NCBI GenBank assembly: GCA_033791605.1 | Contig: JASJGJ010000094.1 | Span: 1-64,000 of the forward strand | Reading direction: 5' to 3' | Length of the DNA stretch: 64,000 nucleotides | From: Porticoccus sp033791605 | Lineage (GTDB): Bacteria; Pseudomonadota; Gammaproteobacteria; Pseudomonadales; Porticoccaceae | Part shown: one piece after another, positions 55,670 through 64,000 of the stretch | Layout of the letters: every line of letters begins with the position of its first letter | Position numbering within the stretch: position 1 is the stretch's first letter | Translations under genes and position numbers: made by a program | The notes under the pieces: generated by a model | Seen by the model: only the letters and a program-made list of their open reading frames with translations | Databases searched by the model: none | What the model was told of the DNA's origin: nothing

Positions 55670-56794
55670 ATGATTAGCCCTGTGTCTATCAGGCATATTT
55701 TCACTCTTGCCATCAAAGAGTTCCTGGCTTTGCTGCGCGACAAGCGCAGTCGCTTTTCCATTATCGTCCCGCCCATCATGCAATTGCTGGTGTTCGGGTT
55801 TGCCGCCACCTATGACCTCAATGATGTGCCTGTAGCCATCTATAATGAAGATCGTGGCGGCGCGGCGCGGGAACTTGTCAGTCGAATCGAAGGCTCTCCC
55901 ACTTTTCAAGTCACCACCTACATCGAGCGTGACAGCGAAGTTGCAGAAAAAATCAACAACCGGGATGTGCTTTTGGTACTGCACATTGGCCAGCATTTTA
56001 GCGCCGATTTAATGCGCGGCACGAGCACGTCGGTACAGGCGATACTGGACGGCCGCAACTCAAACACCGCGATGATTGCAATGAACTACCTGACTAGTAT
56101 ATTACTGGACTACAACCGCAACTGGCTGCAATCACAAGGTAAAGGCAATTCGCAGGTTACCTTGCAAAAAGTTGCATGGTACAACCCAAATTTGCAGTCA
56201 CAGTGGTTTATTGTGCCTGGCATTGTTGGCTTGCTGACTCTGGTAGTGTCCTTGCTGGTGACAGCGCTGTCAGTCGCTCGGGAACGCGAAGCGGGTACCT
56301 TCGACCAATTGCTGGTGACACCGCTGCGGCCCGTAGAAATTCTGATCGGCAAGGCAATTCCAGGCATCATCATCGGCTTGCTCGAAGCCACCTTAATCAT
56401 CGTACTGACCGTTAACTTGTTCGATATCCCACTGCGCGGCAGTATCGGTGCACTGTATCTCGGCATCGTGCTGTTCCTACTCTCTGCTGCGGGAGTCGGA
56501 CTGATGATCTCTGCGATATGTGTCACCCAGCAGCAGGCCGTACTGGGCTCTTTTCTTTTTCTCGTGCCCGCAGTCATCCTCTCCGGATTTTCCACGCCCA
56601 TCGCCAACATGCCACAGGCGATACAGTGGCTCACCTATATCAACCCGTTACGATATTTTCTCGTGGTAGTGCGTGGCGTGTTTCTGCAAGGCGACAGTTA
56701 CGGGTTATTGTTTGATCAATATTGGCCGATGCTGATTATCGGCCTAGTATCTCTGTCGCTAGCCGGTTGGTTATTCCGGAATCGTTTGGTTTAA
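55670..56794 (+). CDS. ABC-2 type permease (YbhR-like)
   Basis: 374 aa, same topology as the preceding permease: helix 1 near 25-45 (SIIVPPIMQLLVFGFAA), a periplasmic loop, then five helices from about 180. REREAGTFDQLLVTPLRPVEILIGKAIPG is the ABC-2 signature. It starts 3 bp after the previous stop and ends the operon. No TetR-type regulator or outer-membrane factor gene accompanies the operon, so it would need a shared TolC. Confidence 0.93.
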   Translation: MISPVSIRHIFTLAIKEFLALLRDKRSRFSIIVPPIMQLLVFGFAATYDLNDVPVAIYNEDRGGAARELVSRIEGSPTFQVTTYIERDSEVAEKINNRDVLLVLHIGQHFSADLMRGTSTSVQAILDGRNSNTAMIAMNYLTSILLDYNRNWLQSQGKGNSQVTLQKVAWYNPNLQSQWFIVPGIVGLLTLVVSLLVTALSVAREREAGTFDQLLVTPLRPVEILIGKAIPGIIIGLLEATLIIVLTVNLFDIPLRGSIGALYLGIVLFLLSAAGVGLMISAICVTQQQAVLGSFLFLVPAVILSGFSTPIANMPQAIQWLTYINPLRYFLVVVRGVFLQGDSYGLLFDQYWPMLIIGLVSLSLAGWLFRNRLV

Positions 56795-56848
56795 CAGAAC
56801 AGGTTGATACGTGTGCATGGCAATGGGATGGGCTCCTCTTAAGAGATC

Positions 56849-56872
56849 GGCCCTTTGAATGGGCCTTCCTTC
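56849..56872 (+). terminator. possible terminator after the exporter operon
   Basis: GGCCC (56849-56853) and GGGCC (56861-56865) form a 5-bp stem followed by TTCCTTCC. An alternative outer pairing ATGGGCT/AGCCCAT (56828-56834 with 56874-56880) encloses it. The T-run is imperfect. Confidence 0.35.
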
Positions 56873-56942
56873 CAGCCCATTTATTACAATTGGTTATGTT
56901 TGATTTACGGCTTGTAGGTGCCAGCCAGTGCCAGACGTGGAA

Positions 56943-58520
56943 TCATTCCCACTCAATAGTAGCCGGCGGCTTACTGGAAACGTCGTAGCTGACACGTGAA
57001 ATACCCGATATCTCGTTAATAATCCGGTTTGACACTTTTTCTAATAATTCATAGGGTAAATGCGCCCAACGCGCAGTCATAAAATCAATGGTTTCCACTG
57101 CACGTAATGCCACCACGTATTCATAGCGACGCGCATCCCCCACTACACCCACTGACTTGACTGGTAGAAAAACAACAAAGGCCTGACTGGTTTTATGATA
57201 CCAATCAGCATTGTGCAATTCTTCAATGAAAATCGCGTCGGCCTCTCGTAGAATATTGGCATATTCCTTTTTCACTTCTCCCAGAATCCGCACACCCAAC
57301 CCTGGCCCAGGAAAGGGGTGGCGATAGACCATGTCATAGGGAAGGCCAAGCTCAAGACCAACCTTTCGTACTTCGTCTTTAAATAATTCACGCAAGGGTT
57401 CGACCAAACCCATTTTCATATCTTCAGGCAAACCGCCAACATTATGGTGGGATTTGATCACATGGGCTTTTCCAGTCTTAGCTGCTGCAGACTCAATAAC
57501 ATCAGGGTAAATCGTTCCCTGAGCCAACCACTTCACATCCTCAATGGCTGTGGCCTCTTTATCGAAGACATCGATAAAGGTTTTACCAATAATTTTTCGT
57601 TTTAGTTCAGGGTCACTTTCGCCCGCAAGAGCATCTAGGAATAAGGCTTCAGCATCGGAGCGAATGACTTTAACCCCCATATTCTTGGCGAACATATCCA
57701 TCACCTGATCGCCTTCGTTTTTCCGTAGCAAGCCATTATCTACAAACACACAAGTCAGTTGATCACCGATCGCTTTATGTAACAAAGCAGCCACAACGGA
57801 AGAATCTACGCCACCAGACAACCCTAATAAAACTTTATCACTACCCACTTGGTCTCGTACCCGGACAATAGCATCATCAATAATCTGTGCAGGCGTCCAC
57901 AAAGCCTCGCAATCACAAATTTCCAACACAAAATGTTCAAACATCCGCATGCCTTGCAAGGTGTGCGTTACCTCTGGGTGAAACTGAATACCATAAAAAT
58001 TCTTTTCAGCGTTGAACATACCAGCGATAGGACAAGATTCAGTAGAAGCCATCCGTTCAAAGCCATCCGGAATAGTTGTCACCTTGTCACCATGACTCAT
58101 TCACACATCGAGCAAAGCGCCTTGGTCGTGATCTATATGGTCAACAACATCATGAAGAAAACGGCTAGAACCATGGACCTTCACCTGCGCATAACCAAAC
58201 TCCTGCACGCTAGATCCTTGTACCTTTCCGCCCAATTGCTCTGCCATAGTCTGCATGCCATAGCATATACCCAAAACCGGGACACCCAAGTCAAATACCA
58301 GTTGTGGTGCACGGGGAGATTCACCCGCAGTGACTGATTCCGGTCCGCCTGCCAAAATAATACCACTGGGGTTGTATTCTCGGATGTCTTCTTCGGCCAT
58401 ATCAAAAGCACGAATTTCCGAGTAGACACCCACTTCCCGCACTCTTCGGGCTATAAGCTGCGTGTACTGAGAGCCAAAATCGAGAATCAGAATTTTTTGT
58501 GAATGAATATCAGATGTCAT
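56943..58520 (-). pseudogene. guaA: GMP synthase with in-frame TGA at a conserved Trp codon
   Basis: GMP synthase (XMP + Gln + ATP gives GMP). Both parts are in one frame and together give about 525 codons, the E. coli GuaA length. Residues 1-139 (58520-58104) hold the glutaminase with Cys in GICYGMQ. TGA at 58101-58103 replaces the Trp of the conserved VWMSHGD, and ATG follows immediately. Residues 141-525 hold the glutaminase His/Glu (FHPEVTHT), the PP-loop GLSGGVDSS and the dimerisation domain. No other lesion is visible. It is nonsense-mutated, a sequencing error, read through, or translated as two chains by reinitiation at TGAATG. It lies downstream of guaB as usual. Confidence 0.85.
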
Positions 58521-58542
58521 AACTCACCGTTTGTAATCTAAA

Positions 58543-58562
58543 GGGGCTGCAATTGCAGCCCC
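58543..58562. repeat. 20-bp perfect palindrome between guaB and guaA
   Basis: GGGGCTGCAA followed directly by its complement, in the 70-bp gap between the guaB stop and the guaA start. In RNA it would form a stable hairpin with few following U (TTTAGATT), so it is at most a weak terminator or attenuator. It could lower guaA relative to guaB or act as an RNA-processing site. Confidence 0.7.
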
Positions 58563-58590
58563 TGTTTTAGTTTGTAATGTTCGGTGTCAA

Positions 58591-60060
58591 CTACCGGCGA
58601 GGGTAATTAGGCGCCTCTTTAGTAATAGAAACATCGTGAACATGGCTTTCATTCATACCAGCGGATGTCACCCGAACAAAATTAGGCTTTGTTCGCAGGG
58701 TTTCAATATCAGAACTTCCGGTATAGCCCATGGTTGAGCAGACGCCGCCCAACATTTGATGAATAATGGCGGACACTGGGCCTTTATAAGGAACTCGTCC
58801 TTCAATGCCTTCAGGGACTAATTTTTCAGCCCCTCGACTAGCATCCTGAAAATAACGATCACTGGAACCCATGGTTTGAGACATTGCACCCATAGAACCC
58901 ATACCACGATAAGACTTATAGGTACGTCCCTGATAAAGCTCAATTTCACCGGGTGCCTCTTCAGTACCAGCAAACATAGAACCCATCATGACAGCGTGGG
59001 CACCCGCTGCTAATGCTTTCGAAATATCGCCGGAAAAACGAATGCCGCCATCTGCGATCACGGGAATATCTTTATCAATCAGTGCTTCAACAACATTAGC
59101 AATCGCTGAAATTTGAGGCACACCAATACCTGTCACAATCCGAGTTGTACAAATGGAACCTGGACCAATACCTACTTTGACACCATCAGCACCCGCTTCA
59201 GCCAAAGCTAATGCAGCTTCTGCTGTCGCTATGTTTCCACCAATGACATCGACATCAGGGTGTTCCAGTTTAATTTTTCGAACCCGGTTAATCACATTCA
59301 AAGAATGTCCATGGGCAGTATCAACAACCAGAACATCTACACCAGCTTTAACCAAGGCAGCAACACGATCATCCGTATCAGGGCTCGTTCCAACTGAAGC
59401 GCCGACACGTAAGCGCCCTTGATCATCCTTGCAGGCTTTAGGATATTTTTCAGCTTTATCGATATCTTTAACCGTGATCAATCCACGCAACTCAAAGTTA
59501 TCATTCACGACCAATATTTTTTCTATACGGTTTTTGTGCAACAAGGCCTTAACCTCATCGGCTTCAGCACCTTCATGCACTGTCACCAACCGATCTTTGG
59601 GCGTCATAATAGCTGAGATGGGCAAGTCCAAACTCGGTTCAAAACGAACATCACGTCGAGTCACAATACCCACAAGGTTGCCGTTTTCTAAAACGGGAAC
59701 ACCCGAAATATTATATTCTCGTGTTAATTCTAATAAGGTCCGCACGGAGGCATCTGAATTAATCGTGATAGGATCTTTAACCACACCACTTTCGTATTTT
59801 TTTACCGCGCGCACTTCCATCGCTTGTTGCTCAATGGTCATGCTCTTGTGAATAATCCCTATTCCACCTTCCTGAGCCAATGCAATAGCAAGCCGTGCTT
59901 CGGTGACGGTGTCCATGGCGGCAGACACAAGAGGGATATTCAAGTAAATATTTCTAGACAGGCGAGATTTGAGTGAAACGTCTTTTGCCGTCACCTCGGA
60001 GTAACCGGGGACAAGCAAGACATCGTCAAAGGTGAGTGCTTCTTGAGCGATTCGCAACAT
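58591..60060 (-). CDS. guaB: inosine-5'-monophosphate dehydrogenase
   Basis: Oxidises IMP to XMP with NAD+, the committed step to GMP. It is a TIM barrel with catalytic Cys at about 304 in GPGSICTTRIVTG, the flap YKGPVSAIIHQML, and a pair of CBS domains inserted at about 93-204 (ITINSDASVRTLLEL; IMTPKDRLVTVHEGA). The length of 489 aa is normal. It is upstream of guaA on the same strand with a 70-bp spacer. A good -10 with a GC-rich discriminator lies upstream, as in stringently controlled guaB promoters. Confidence 0.97.
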   Translation of the reverse strand: MLRIAQEALTFDDVLLVPGYSEVTAKDVSLKSRLSRNIYLNIPLVSAAMDTVTEARLAIALAQEGGIGIIHKSMTIEQQAMEVRAVKKYESGVVKDPITINSDASVRTLLELTREYNISGVPVLENGNLVGIVTRRDVRFEPSLDLPISAIMTPKDRLVTVHEGAEADEVKALLHKNRIEKILVVNDNFELRGLITVKDIDKAEKYPKACKDDQGRLRVGASVGTSPDTDDRVAALVKAGVDVLVVDTAHGHSLNVINRVRKIKLEHPDVDVIGGNIATAEAALALAEAGADGVKVGIGPGSICTTRIVTGIGVPQISAIANVVEALIDKDIPVIADGGIRFSGDISKALAAGAHAVMMGSMFAGTEEAPGEIELYQGRTYKSYRGMGSMGAMSQTMGSSDRYFQDASRGAEKLVPEGIEGRVPYKGPVSAIIHQMLGGVCSTMGYTGSSDIETLRTKPNFVRVTSAGMNESHVHDVSITKEAPNYPRR

Positions 60061-60154
60061 CTGTACGGCTTACCTCGTCAGAACGTGAAATTTGAACCCT
60101 CTGCCATCTTGTATGGTACAAAATCGAACAGACGGCTATAAAAGTAAGCGCGAC

Positions 60155-60184
60155 ATTATAAGCCTTTAAAACCTTAAAAAATAC
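60155..60184 (-). promoter_or_regulatory. candidate guaB promoter
   Basis: On the - strand TATAAT (60155-60160) is a perfect -10, followed by the GC-rich GTCGCGC discriminator typical of ppGpp-repressed promoters. The -35 is poor (TATTTT at 17-base spacing). The start site would be about 90 bases before the guaB ATG. Confidence 0.45.
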
Positions 60185-60305
60185 TGTTTTTCACAGTGGT
60201 TGCGCCGCATGATGTGACAGGAAAAAATGGGACATCAACAAAAATAAAACGGTTCTTATACCGTTTTTACATTGACTCAACATGACAGGAATGGAGAATA
60301 ATGGC

Positions 60306-61661
60306 ATGGAAAACCTACCCTCTACATTTTCTGTCTCCCAACTCAATCGTCGCGCTCGTCAACTTCTGGAAACACATCTTCCTTTGGTCTGGGTAGAGGG
60401 TGAAATTTCAAACTTTTCCCGTCCGGGTTCGGGCCACTGGTACCTTTCCCTAAAAGATGAACAGGCTCAGGTTCGCTGTGCCATGTTTCGCAATCGAAAC
60501 AACACCGTTAGATTCACCCCAGAGAATGGCTCCCATGTTTTGATTCGTTGCAGAGTCAGCCTCTACGAAGGACGGGGTGATTTCCAACTTATTATCGAGC
60601 ATATGGAAGAGGCAGGTTACGGCGCATTACAACGGCAGTTTGACGAACTCAAATATCGACTTGATCAAGAGGGTCTCTTTGCTGAAAGCCATAAACGCCC
60701 CCTACCCTCCATCCCTAAAAGAATTGGCCTGATAACATCTCCTACTGGGGCTGCCATACGCGACATACTTTCCATCCTCAAGAGACGCTTCCCCGCCATA
60801 CCCGTTACTATTTTCCCCAGCATTGTTCAAGGAAAGAGCGCAGCCAGTGAACTAGCCGATAGAATAGCTCACGCCAACGAAGTCCCGGTTAATACGGCAA
60901 GCCGCTGCGATGTGCTCATCCTAGGACGAGGGGGCGGTTCAATGGAGGATCTCTGGGCTTTTAATGAGGAAATACTCGCCAGAGCTATTTATAACAGTGA
61001 CATTCCCATCGTCAGTGCAGTGGGTCACGAAGTAGACTTCACTATTGCTGATTTTGTCGCAGATTATCGCGCCCCAACTCCCTCTGCTGCTGCTGAGATT
61101 CTCAGCCCTGATGGTGAAAAATTGATGTTGAGCTTTCAAAGCTATGAACAACTTTTAGCGGAAACGATCCAGCGGCGGATACAGTCTACTAGCCAACGTG
61201 TAGACAGCCTATACCGCCAGCTTCGCCATCCTGGCGAGCGACTCCAACACCGTAAAAGCCAACTGAAAAATTTACAGGCAAGATTAAAACAGGCGTTAAC
61301 CACCAACCTAAATCATCAGAAAAACCGACTACAAAATCTTGAAGAAAAAATAACGCGATTGCATCCAAACCAACAGTTGTCCAAGCTTCAATGCCAAGTG
61401 GAATTGCTAGAACAACGGCTACATCGGGGAGTGACAAAACTACTCGAGGATAAACAGTTGCGTTGGAAAAATGCTGCACAGCTATTACATACGGTGAGCC
61501 CATTAAATACTCTTCAAAGGGGCTATGCTATTGTCATCGACAACAAGCAACATGTAGTTCGTCATGTCACTGACACAAAACTTGGCGACCAGATTTCCAC
61601 GAAACTAATAGACGGCTCGCTACTCTGTACTGTAGATAACATCATTCTGGAACAAAAATAA
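60306..61661 (+). CDS. xseA: exodeoxyribonuclease VII large subunit
   Basis: Large subunit of ExoVII, which degrades ssDNA from both ends. The N-terminal OB domain has LVWVEGEISNFSRPGSGHWYLSLKD, the catalytic core has VLILGRGGGSMEDLWAFN and VSAVGHEVDFTIADFVAD, then a long coiled coil and LQRGYAIV near the C-terminus. ATG 60306 has GGAG 9 bases upstream; in-frame ATGs at 60282 and 60291 lack one. 451 aa. It is divergent from guaB, and its stop overlaps the next ATG (TAATG). xseB is not in the window. Confidence 0.94.
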   Translation: MENLPSTFSVSQLNRRARQLLETHLPLVWVEGEISNFSRPGSGHWYLSLKDEQAQVRCAMFRNRNNTVRFTPENGSHVLIRCRVSLYEGRGDFQLIIEHMEEAGYGALQRQFDELKYRLDQEGLFAESHKRPLPSIPKRIGLITSPTGAAIRDILSILKRRFPAIPVTIFPSIVQGKSAASELADRIAHANEVPVNTASRCDVLILGRGGGSMEDLWAFNEEILARAIYNSDIPIVSAVGHEVDFTIADFVADYRAPTPSAAAEILSPDGEKLMLSFQSYEQLLAETIQRRIQSTSQRVDSLYRQLRHPGERLQHRKSQLKNLQARLKQALTTNLNHQKNRLQNLEEKITRLHPNQQLSKLQCQVELLEQRLHRGVTKLLEDKQLRWKNAAQLLHTVSPLNTLQRGYAIVIDNKQHVVRHVTDTKLGDQISTKLIDGSLLCTVDNIILEQK

Positions 61662-63553
61662 TGAAACAAACTTTCGCTCTAATCCTGACACTGACTCTAA
61701 CTTCAGTTTTCTTTACGCAATCAACGCTGGCAGAAACTGCGGCCAACGTCACTGAAAGCGAACCTACAGAAACCTCTTCAGTGTGGAATTTAAGCGACTT
61801 ATACCCTGACCTTACCCATTGGGACGAAGCCCGGAATGAAATCGCGACCCGCATAACCACTCTCAGTGAATGCGAAGGTAAATTAGGCGATAGTGCCGAA
61901 ATGCTAGGCCAATGTATGGATGACATCAGTAAAGCCTACAAGGATTTACTCCAGCTTTATGTATTTGCTTATCTGGCCAAAGATACAGATCTAAGCAATT
62001 CAGAGTTTCGAGAACGTTCCTCCTTGGCACAAATGCTGCTAACTCAACTAGAAGAAATCACCAGCTATGTAAACCCTGAACTGGTCGCCATCGGCAAAGA
62101 AAAGCTTCATCATTTTCTGAATAGTTCCGATACGCTGAAAGACCATGATTTTTCTATACTCAACACTCTCCGTCAGGCTGAGCATATTCTCAGTCCAGAA
62201 GAAGAGCGCATTATCGCCGCATCTTCTGACGCTCTAAGTACCGCCTCCAATGCCTATGAAATACTCACCAATGCCGAAATACCCTGGCCAGAAATAACCT
62301 TGTCTGACGGTGAAAAAATTAGGCTCGATGCATCTGGTTACGGACAAGCCAGAACCTCTGCTATTCGCGAAGATCGTAAAGCGGTCTTTCAAGCTTTTTG
62401 GGAGACATTTCAGGGCTACCGGCAAACGCTGGCCATTACCTTAGAAGGGCAAGTTAAGAACGACGTATTGATTGCAAAACTCAGAGGTTTCGACTCATCT
62501 CTTCAACGAGCCTTAGCTGACGACAATATCCCTGAGGGCGTCTATCGGGCACTGGTCACTACGGTAGACGACGAAATAGAAAGCCTTCACCGGTTCATCG
62601 CTCTGCGTCAACGCATGTTGAAAATTAACGAGTCTCATTACTACGATGTTTATCCCTCTGTTATTTCCCTCGACAAACACTATAGTCTCGAGGAAACAAA
62701 AAAACTCACCATTGAGGCATTACAACCCTTAGGCAAGGACTACATTGACACCTTTACGGAAGCGGTGAATAAAAACTGGATGCACGTATACCCCAGCCCT
62801 GGAAAACGCAGTGGAGCCTATGTCATGGGTGCTGCCTATGATATCCACCCCTACGTACTGCTGAATTTTGACAATACGCTGGAGTCTGTGAGTACCTTTG
62901 CCCACGAATGGGGCCATGCAATGCATTCATTACTCGCCAATCAAAACCAACCCTATAGTAAAGCTGGATACGCCACCTTTATTGCCGAAATAGCATCTAC
63001 AGCCAATGAAGTTCTGCTGTTTGATTACCTTCGGAAAAATGCGGCCAACGACCAAGAACGCCTGTATTACCTGTTCAAAGAGCTGTCACAAATTCGAGGG
63101 ACCTTCTTCCGTCAAACTCAGTTTGCCGAATTTGAATTGGCTATCCATGAGGAAGTTGAAAATGGGGGTGCTCTTTCTGGTGACAAGCTCAACACCATGT
63201 ATGGCGACATTCTCAAACGTTATTACGGTCATGACAAAGGCATCATGAACATCGACGAGCTTTATACCGTCGAATGGGCCTTCATCCCCCACTTCTACCG
63301 CAACTTCTACGTGTATCAATATGCCACATCGATATCGGCCGCCTACTATCTGACCGATAAAATATTGCGTGATGGCGAAGTAGCCCAACATAATTTTCTT
63401 AATATTCTGCGAGCAGGTGGTTCTGACTACCCTTACAGCATACTCCTCAATGCCGGTGTAGACATGGCCTCTCCTGACGTCTATGAAGCCGTCATTCGTC
63501 GAATGAATACCCTAATGGACGAAGTAGAAACAATTCTCGACAAACAAACCTAG
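61661..63553 (+). CDS. M3 family oligoendopeptidase (PepF-like), secreted
   Basis: Zinc metallopeptidase that cleaves oligopeptides. 630 aa with a signal peptide (ALILTLTLTSVFFTQSTLAETA), unusual for a family that is mostly cytosolic, so it is probably periplasmic. The active site is HEWGH (AHEWGHAMHSLL, about 414), and the downstream Glu is in FIAEIASTANEVLLF (about 440). It overlaps the xseA stop by one base, so the two are probably translationally coupled. A strong terminator follows. Confidence 0.92.
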   Translation: MKQTFALILTLTLTSVFFTQSTLAETAANVTESEPTETSSVWNLSDLYPDLTHWDEARNEIATRITTLSECEGKLGDSAEMLGQCMDDISKAYKDLLQLYVFAYLAKDTDLSNSEFRERSSLAQMLLTQLEEITSYVNPELVAIGKEKLHHFLNSSDTLKDHDFSILNTLRQAEHILSPEEERIIAASSDALSTASNAYEILTNAEIPWPEITLSDGEKIRLDASGYGQARTSAIREDRKAVFQAFWETFQGYRQTLAITLEGQVKNDVLIAKLRGFDSSLQRALADDNIPEGVYRALVTTVDDEIESLHRFIALRQRMLKINESHYYDVYPSVISLDKHYSLEETKKLTIEALQPLGKDYIDTFTEAVNKNWMHVYPSPGKRSGAYVMGAAYDIHPYVLLNFDNTLESVSTFAHEWGHAMHSLLANQNQPYSKAGYATFIAEIASTANEVLLFDYLRKNAANDQERLYYLFKELSQIRGTFFRQTQFAEFELAIHEEVENGGALSGDKLNTMYGDILKRYYGHDKGIMNIDELYTVEWAFIPHFYRNFYVYQYATSISAAYYLTDKILRDGEVAQHNFLNILRAGGSDYPYSILLNAGVDMASPDVYEAVIRRMNTLMDEVETILDKQT

Positions 63554-63588
63554 GGACTGTACAAAAAACTAACCACCCAAAAGAGTTG

Positions 63589-63619
63589 AAAAAAAAGCGC
63601 TACTTTGTGGCGCTTTTTT
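63589..63619 (+). terminator. rho-independent terminator after the M3 peptidase gene
   Basis: AAAAAAGCGC (63591-63600) pairs with GCGCTTTTTT (63610-63619) around a 9-base loop that may itself pair partly, ending in a seven-T run. It lies about 40 bases past the peptidase stop. Confidence 0.88.
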
Positions 63620-63695
63620 TATCTCTGGGTCAACCAAAACGTCATGAATACGTTTATTCCTATGAACTCAATAAATAGTCACAAAAGGACGTAAC

Positions 63696-64000
63696 ATGAA
63701 AATACTTATTATCCTTCTCGCCAGTTTTGGGCTTGCTACCGTTGTCTGGGCTGAAAAAGGACAGGAAAGACCGCACGATGGAAAACACCCTGTTGGAAAA
63801 ATGATGTTTAAAAAAATGGACACTGACAATAATGGCTCTATCACAGTAGAAGAGCATGAAGCAGGCTTGCAAAAAATGATAGAGAGGCGCAGAGCACATT
63901 TTTCCAAGATGGATAAAAATAGTGATGGTGTTGTAACTAAAGCGGAAGCAAAAGAAGCCCATGAACAAATGGGTAAAAAATGTCGGAAGAAAGGACAAGT
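63696..64000 (+). CDS. EF-hand domain protein, secreted (truncated by window end)
   Basis: Open from ATG 63696 (AAGGA 6 bases upstream) to the window end, about 101 codons without a stop. It has a signal peptide (ILIILLASFGLATVVWAEK). Two EF-hand calcium loops follow: DTDNNGSITVEE (about 42-53) and DKNSDGVVTKAE (about 75-86), both with the canonical Asp at position 1 and Glu at 12. It is Lys-rich and probably a small periplasmic Ca2+-binding protein. The C-terminus is not visible. Confidence 0.88.
   Translation, partial: MKILIILLASFGLATVVWAEKGQERPHDGKHPVGKMMFKKMDTDNNGSITVEEHEAGLQKMIERRRAHFSKMDKNSDGVVTKAEAKEAHEQMGKKCRKKGQ

Noticed and set aside
55223..55996. Open frame of 257 codons on the - strand across the two permease genes
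   Set aside because: The product is His/Gln/Lys-rich with no domain, it spans the junction of two well-supported permeases, and is typical antisense noise in GC-rich DNA.
56943..58520. Use of TGA as a Trp codon (genetic code 4) to explain the guaA interruption
   Set aside because: TGA acts as a normal stop for purL, sdhE and the overlapping exporter genes in this window, and reading through those would run into terminators or neighbouring genes.
1..64000. tRNA, rRNA or riboswitch genes
   Set aside because: No cloverleaf T-loop plus acceptor pairing, rRNA segment or known riboswitch core was recognised by eye; a covariance-model scan would be needed to exclude small RNAs.

Overview
The window looks like chromosomal DNA of a gammaproteobacterium in the broad Pseudomonas/Cellvibrio neighbourhood. 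The evidence is conserved gene order: algU(rpoE)-mucA-mucB-rseC-mucD-lepA-lepB-rnc-era-recO-acpS-cysM-relA-mazG on one strand with nadB divergent from rpoE, then sdhE/ygfX/ygfZ, and the purL-mltF-tadA block. Most of the window is moderate to low GC, tightly packed and rich in housekeeping genes. I saw no rRNA or tRNA genes, CRISPR arrays, intact insertion sequences or prophage genes. || Layout. 1-9.9 kb: a truncated alpha/beta hydrolase at the left edge, pyrE, a DUF547 protein, bioA, trpS, an M18 aminopeptidase, a beta-hydroxyacid dehydrogenase, uppP, tsaB and a histone-H1/AlgP-like protein with six AT-hooks. 10-16.7 kb: hemH, adk, mazG, relA, cysM, acpS. 16.7-26.8 kb: the recO-era-rnc-DUF4845-lepB-lepA-mucD-rseC-mucB-mucA-rpoE envelope-stress and processing block, with a good sigma-E promoter in front of rpoE. 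26.8-36.2 kb: nadB, ygfX/sdhE, ygfZ, a small membrane protein, ung, a patatin, an alpha/beta hydrolase, nnrS, ctaA and a small cytochrome c. 36.3-44.9 kb: purL, mltF, tadA, fpr, yghU. 45-49.6 kb: a large hybrid histidine kinase with a response-regulator diguanylate cyclase upstream on the same strand. || 50.2-56.8 kb is an accessory segment, clearly more GC-rich than its surroundings. It holds a Gly/Arg-rich lipoprotein gene behind four helically spaced 11-bp repeats, a decayed receiver-domain pseudogene, and a complete HlyD-ABC-ABC2-ABC2 exporter operon of the YbhG-F-S-R type. 56.9-64 kb returns to core genes: guaA, guaB, xseA, an M3 oligopeptidase and the start of an EF-hand protein. || Functional themes are purine nucleotide synthesis (purL, guaB, guaA), envelope stress control (rpoE-mucABD, rseC), signal peptide processing and translation (lepB, lepA, era, rnc), stringent response (relA, mazG), haem and respiration (hemH, ctaA, cytochrome c, nnrS) and c-di-GMP signalling. 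|| The most striking anomaly is guaA: its reading frame is complete except that a conserved Trp codon is TGA, directly followed by ATG, inside the glutaminase domain. Other points of note are an alphaproteobacterial-type pyrE, a mitochondrial/alphaproteobacterial-type ctaA, and a tsaB whose only visible Shine-Dalgarno sequence is the 3' arm of a transcription terminator. I did not find a clearly new multi-gene system; the GC-rich segment and the kinase/cyclase pair are the best places to look.
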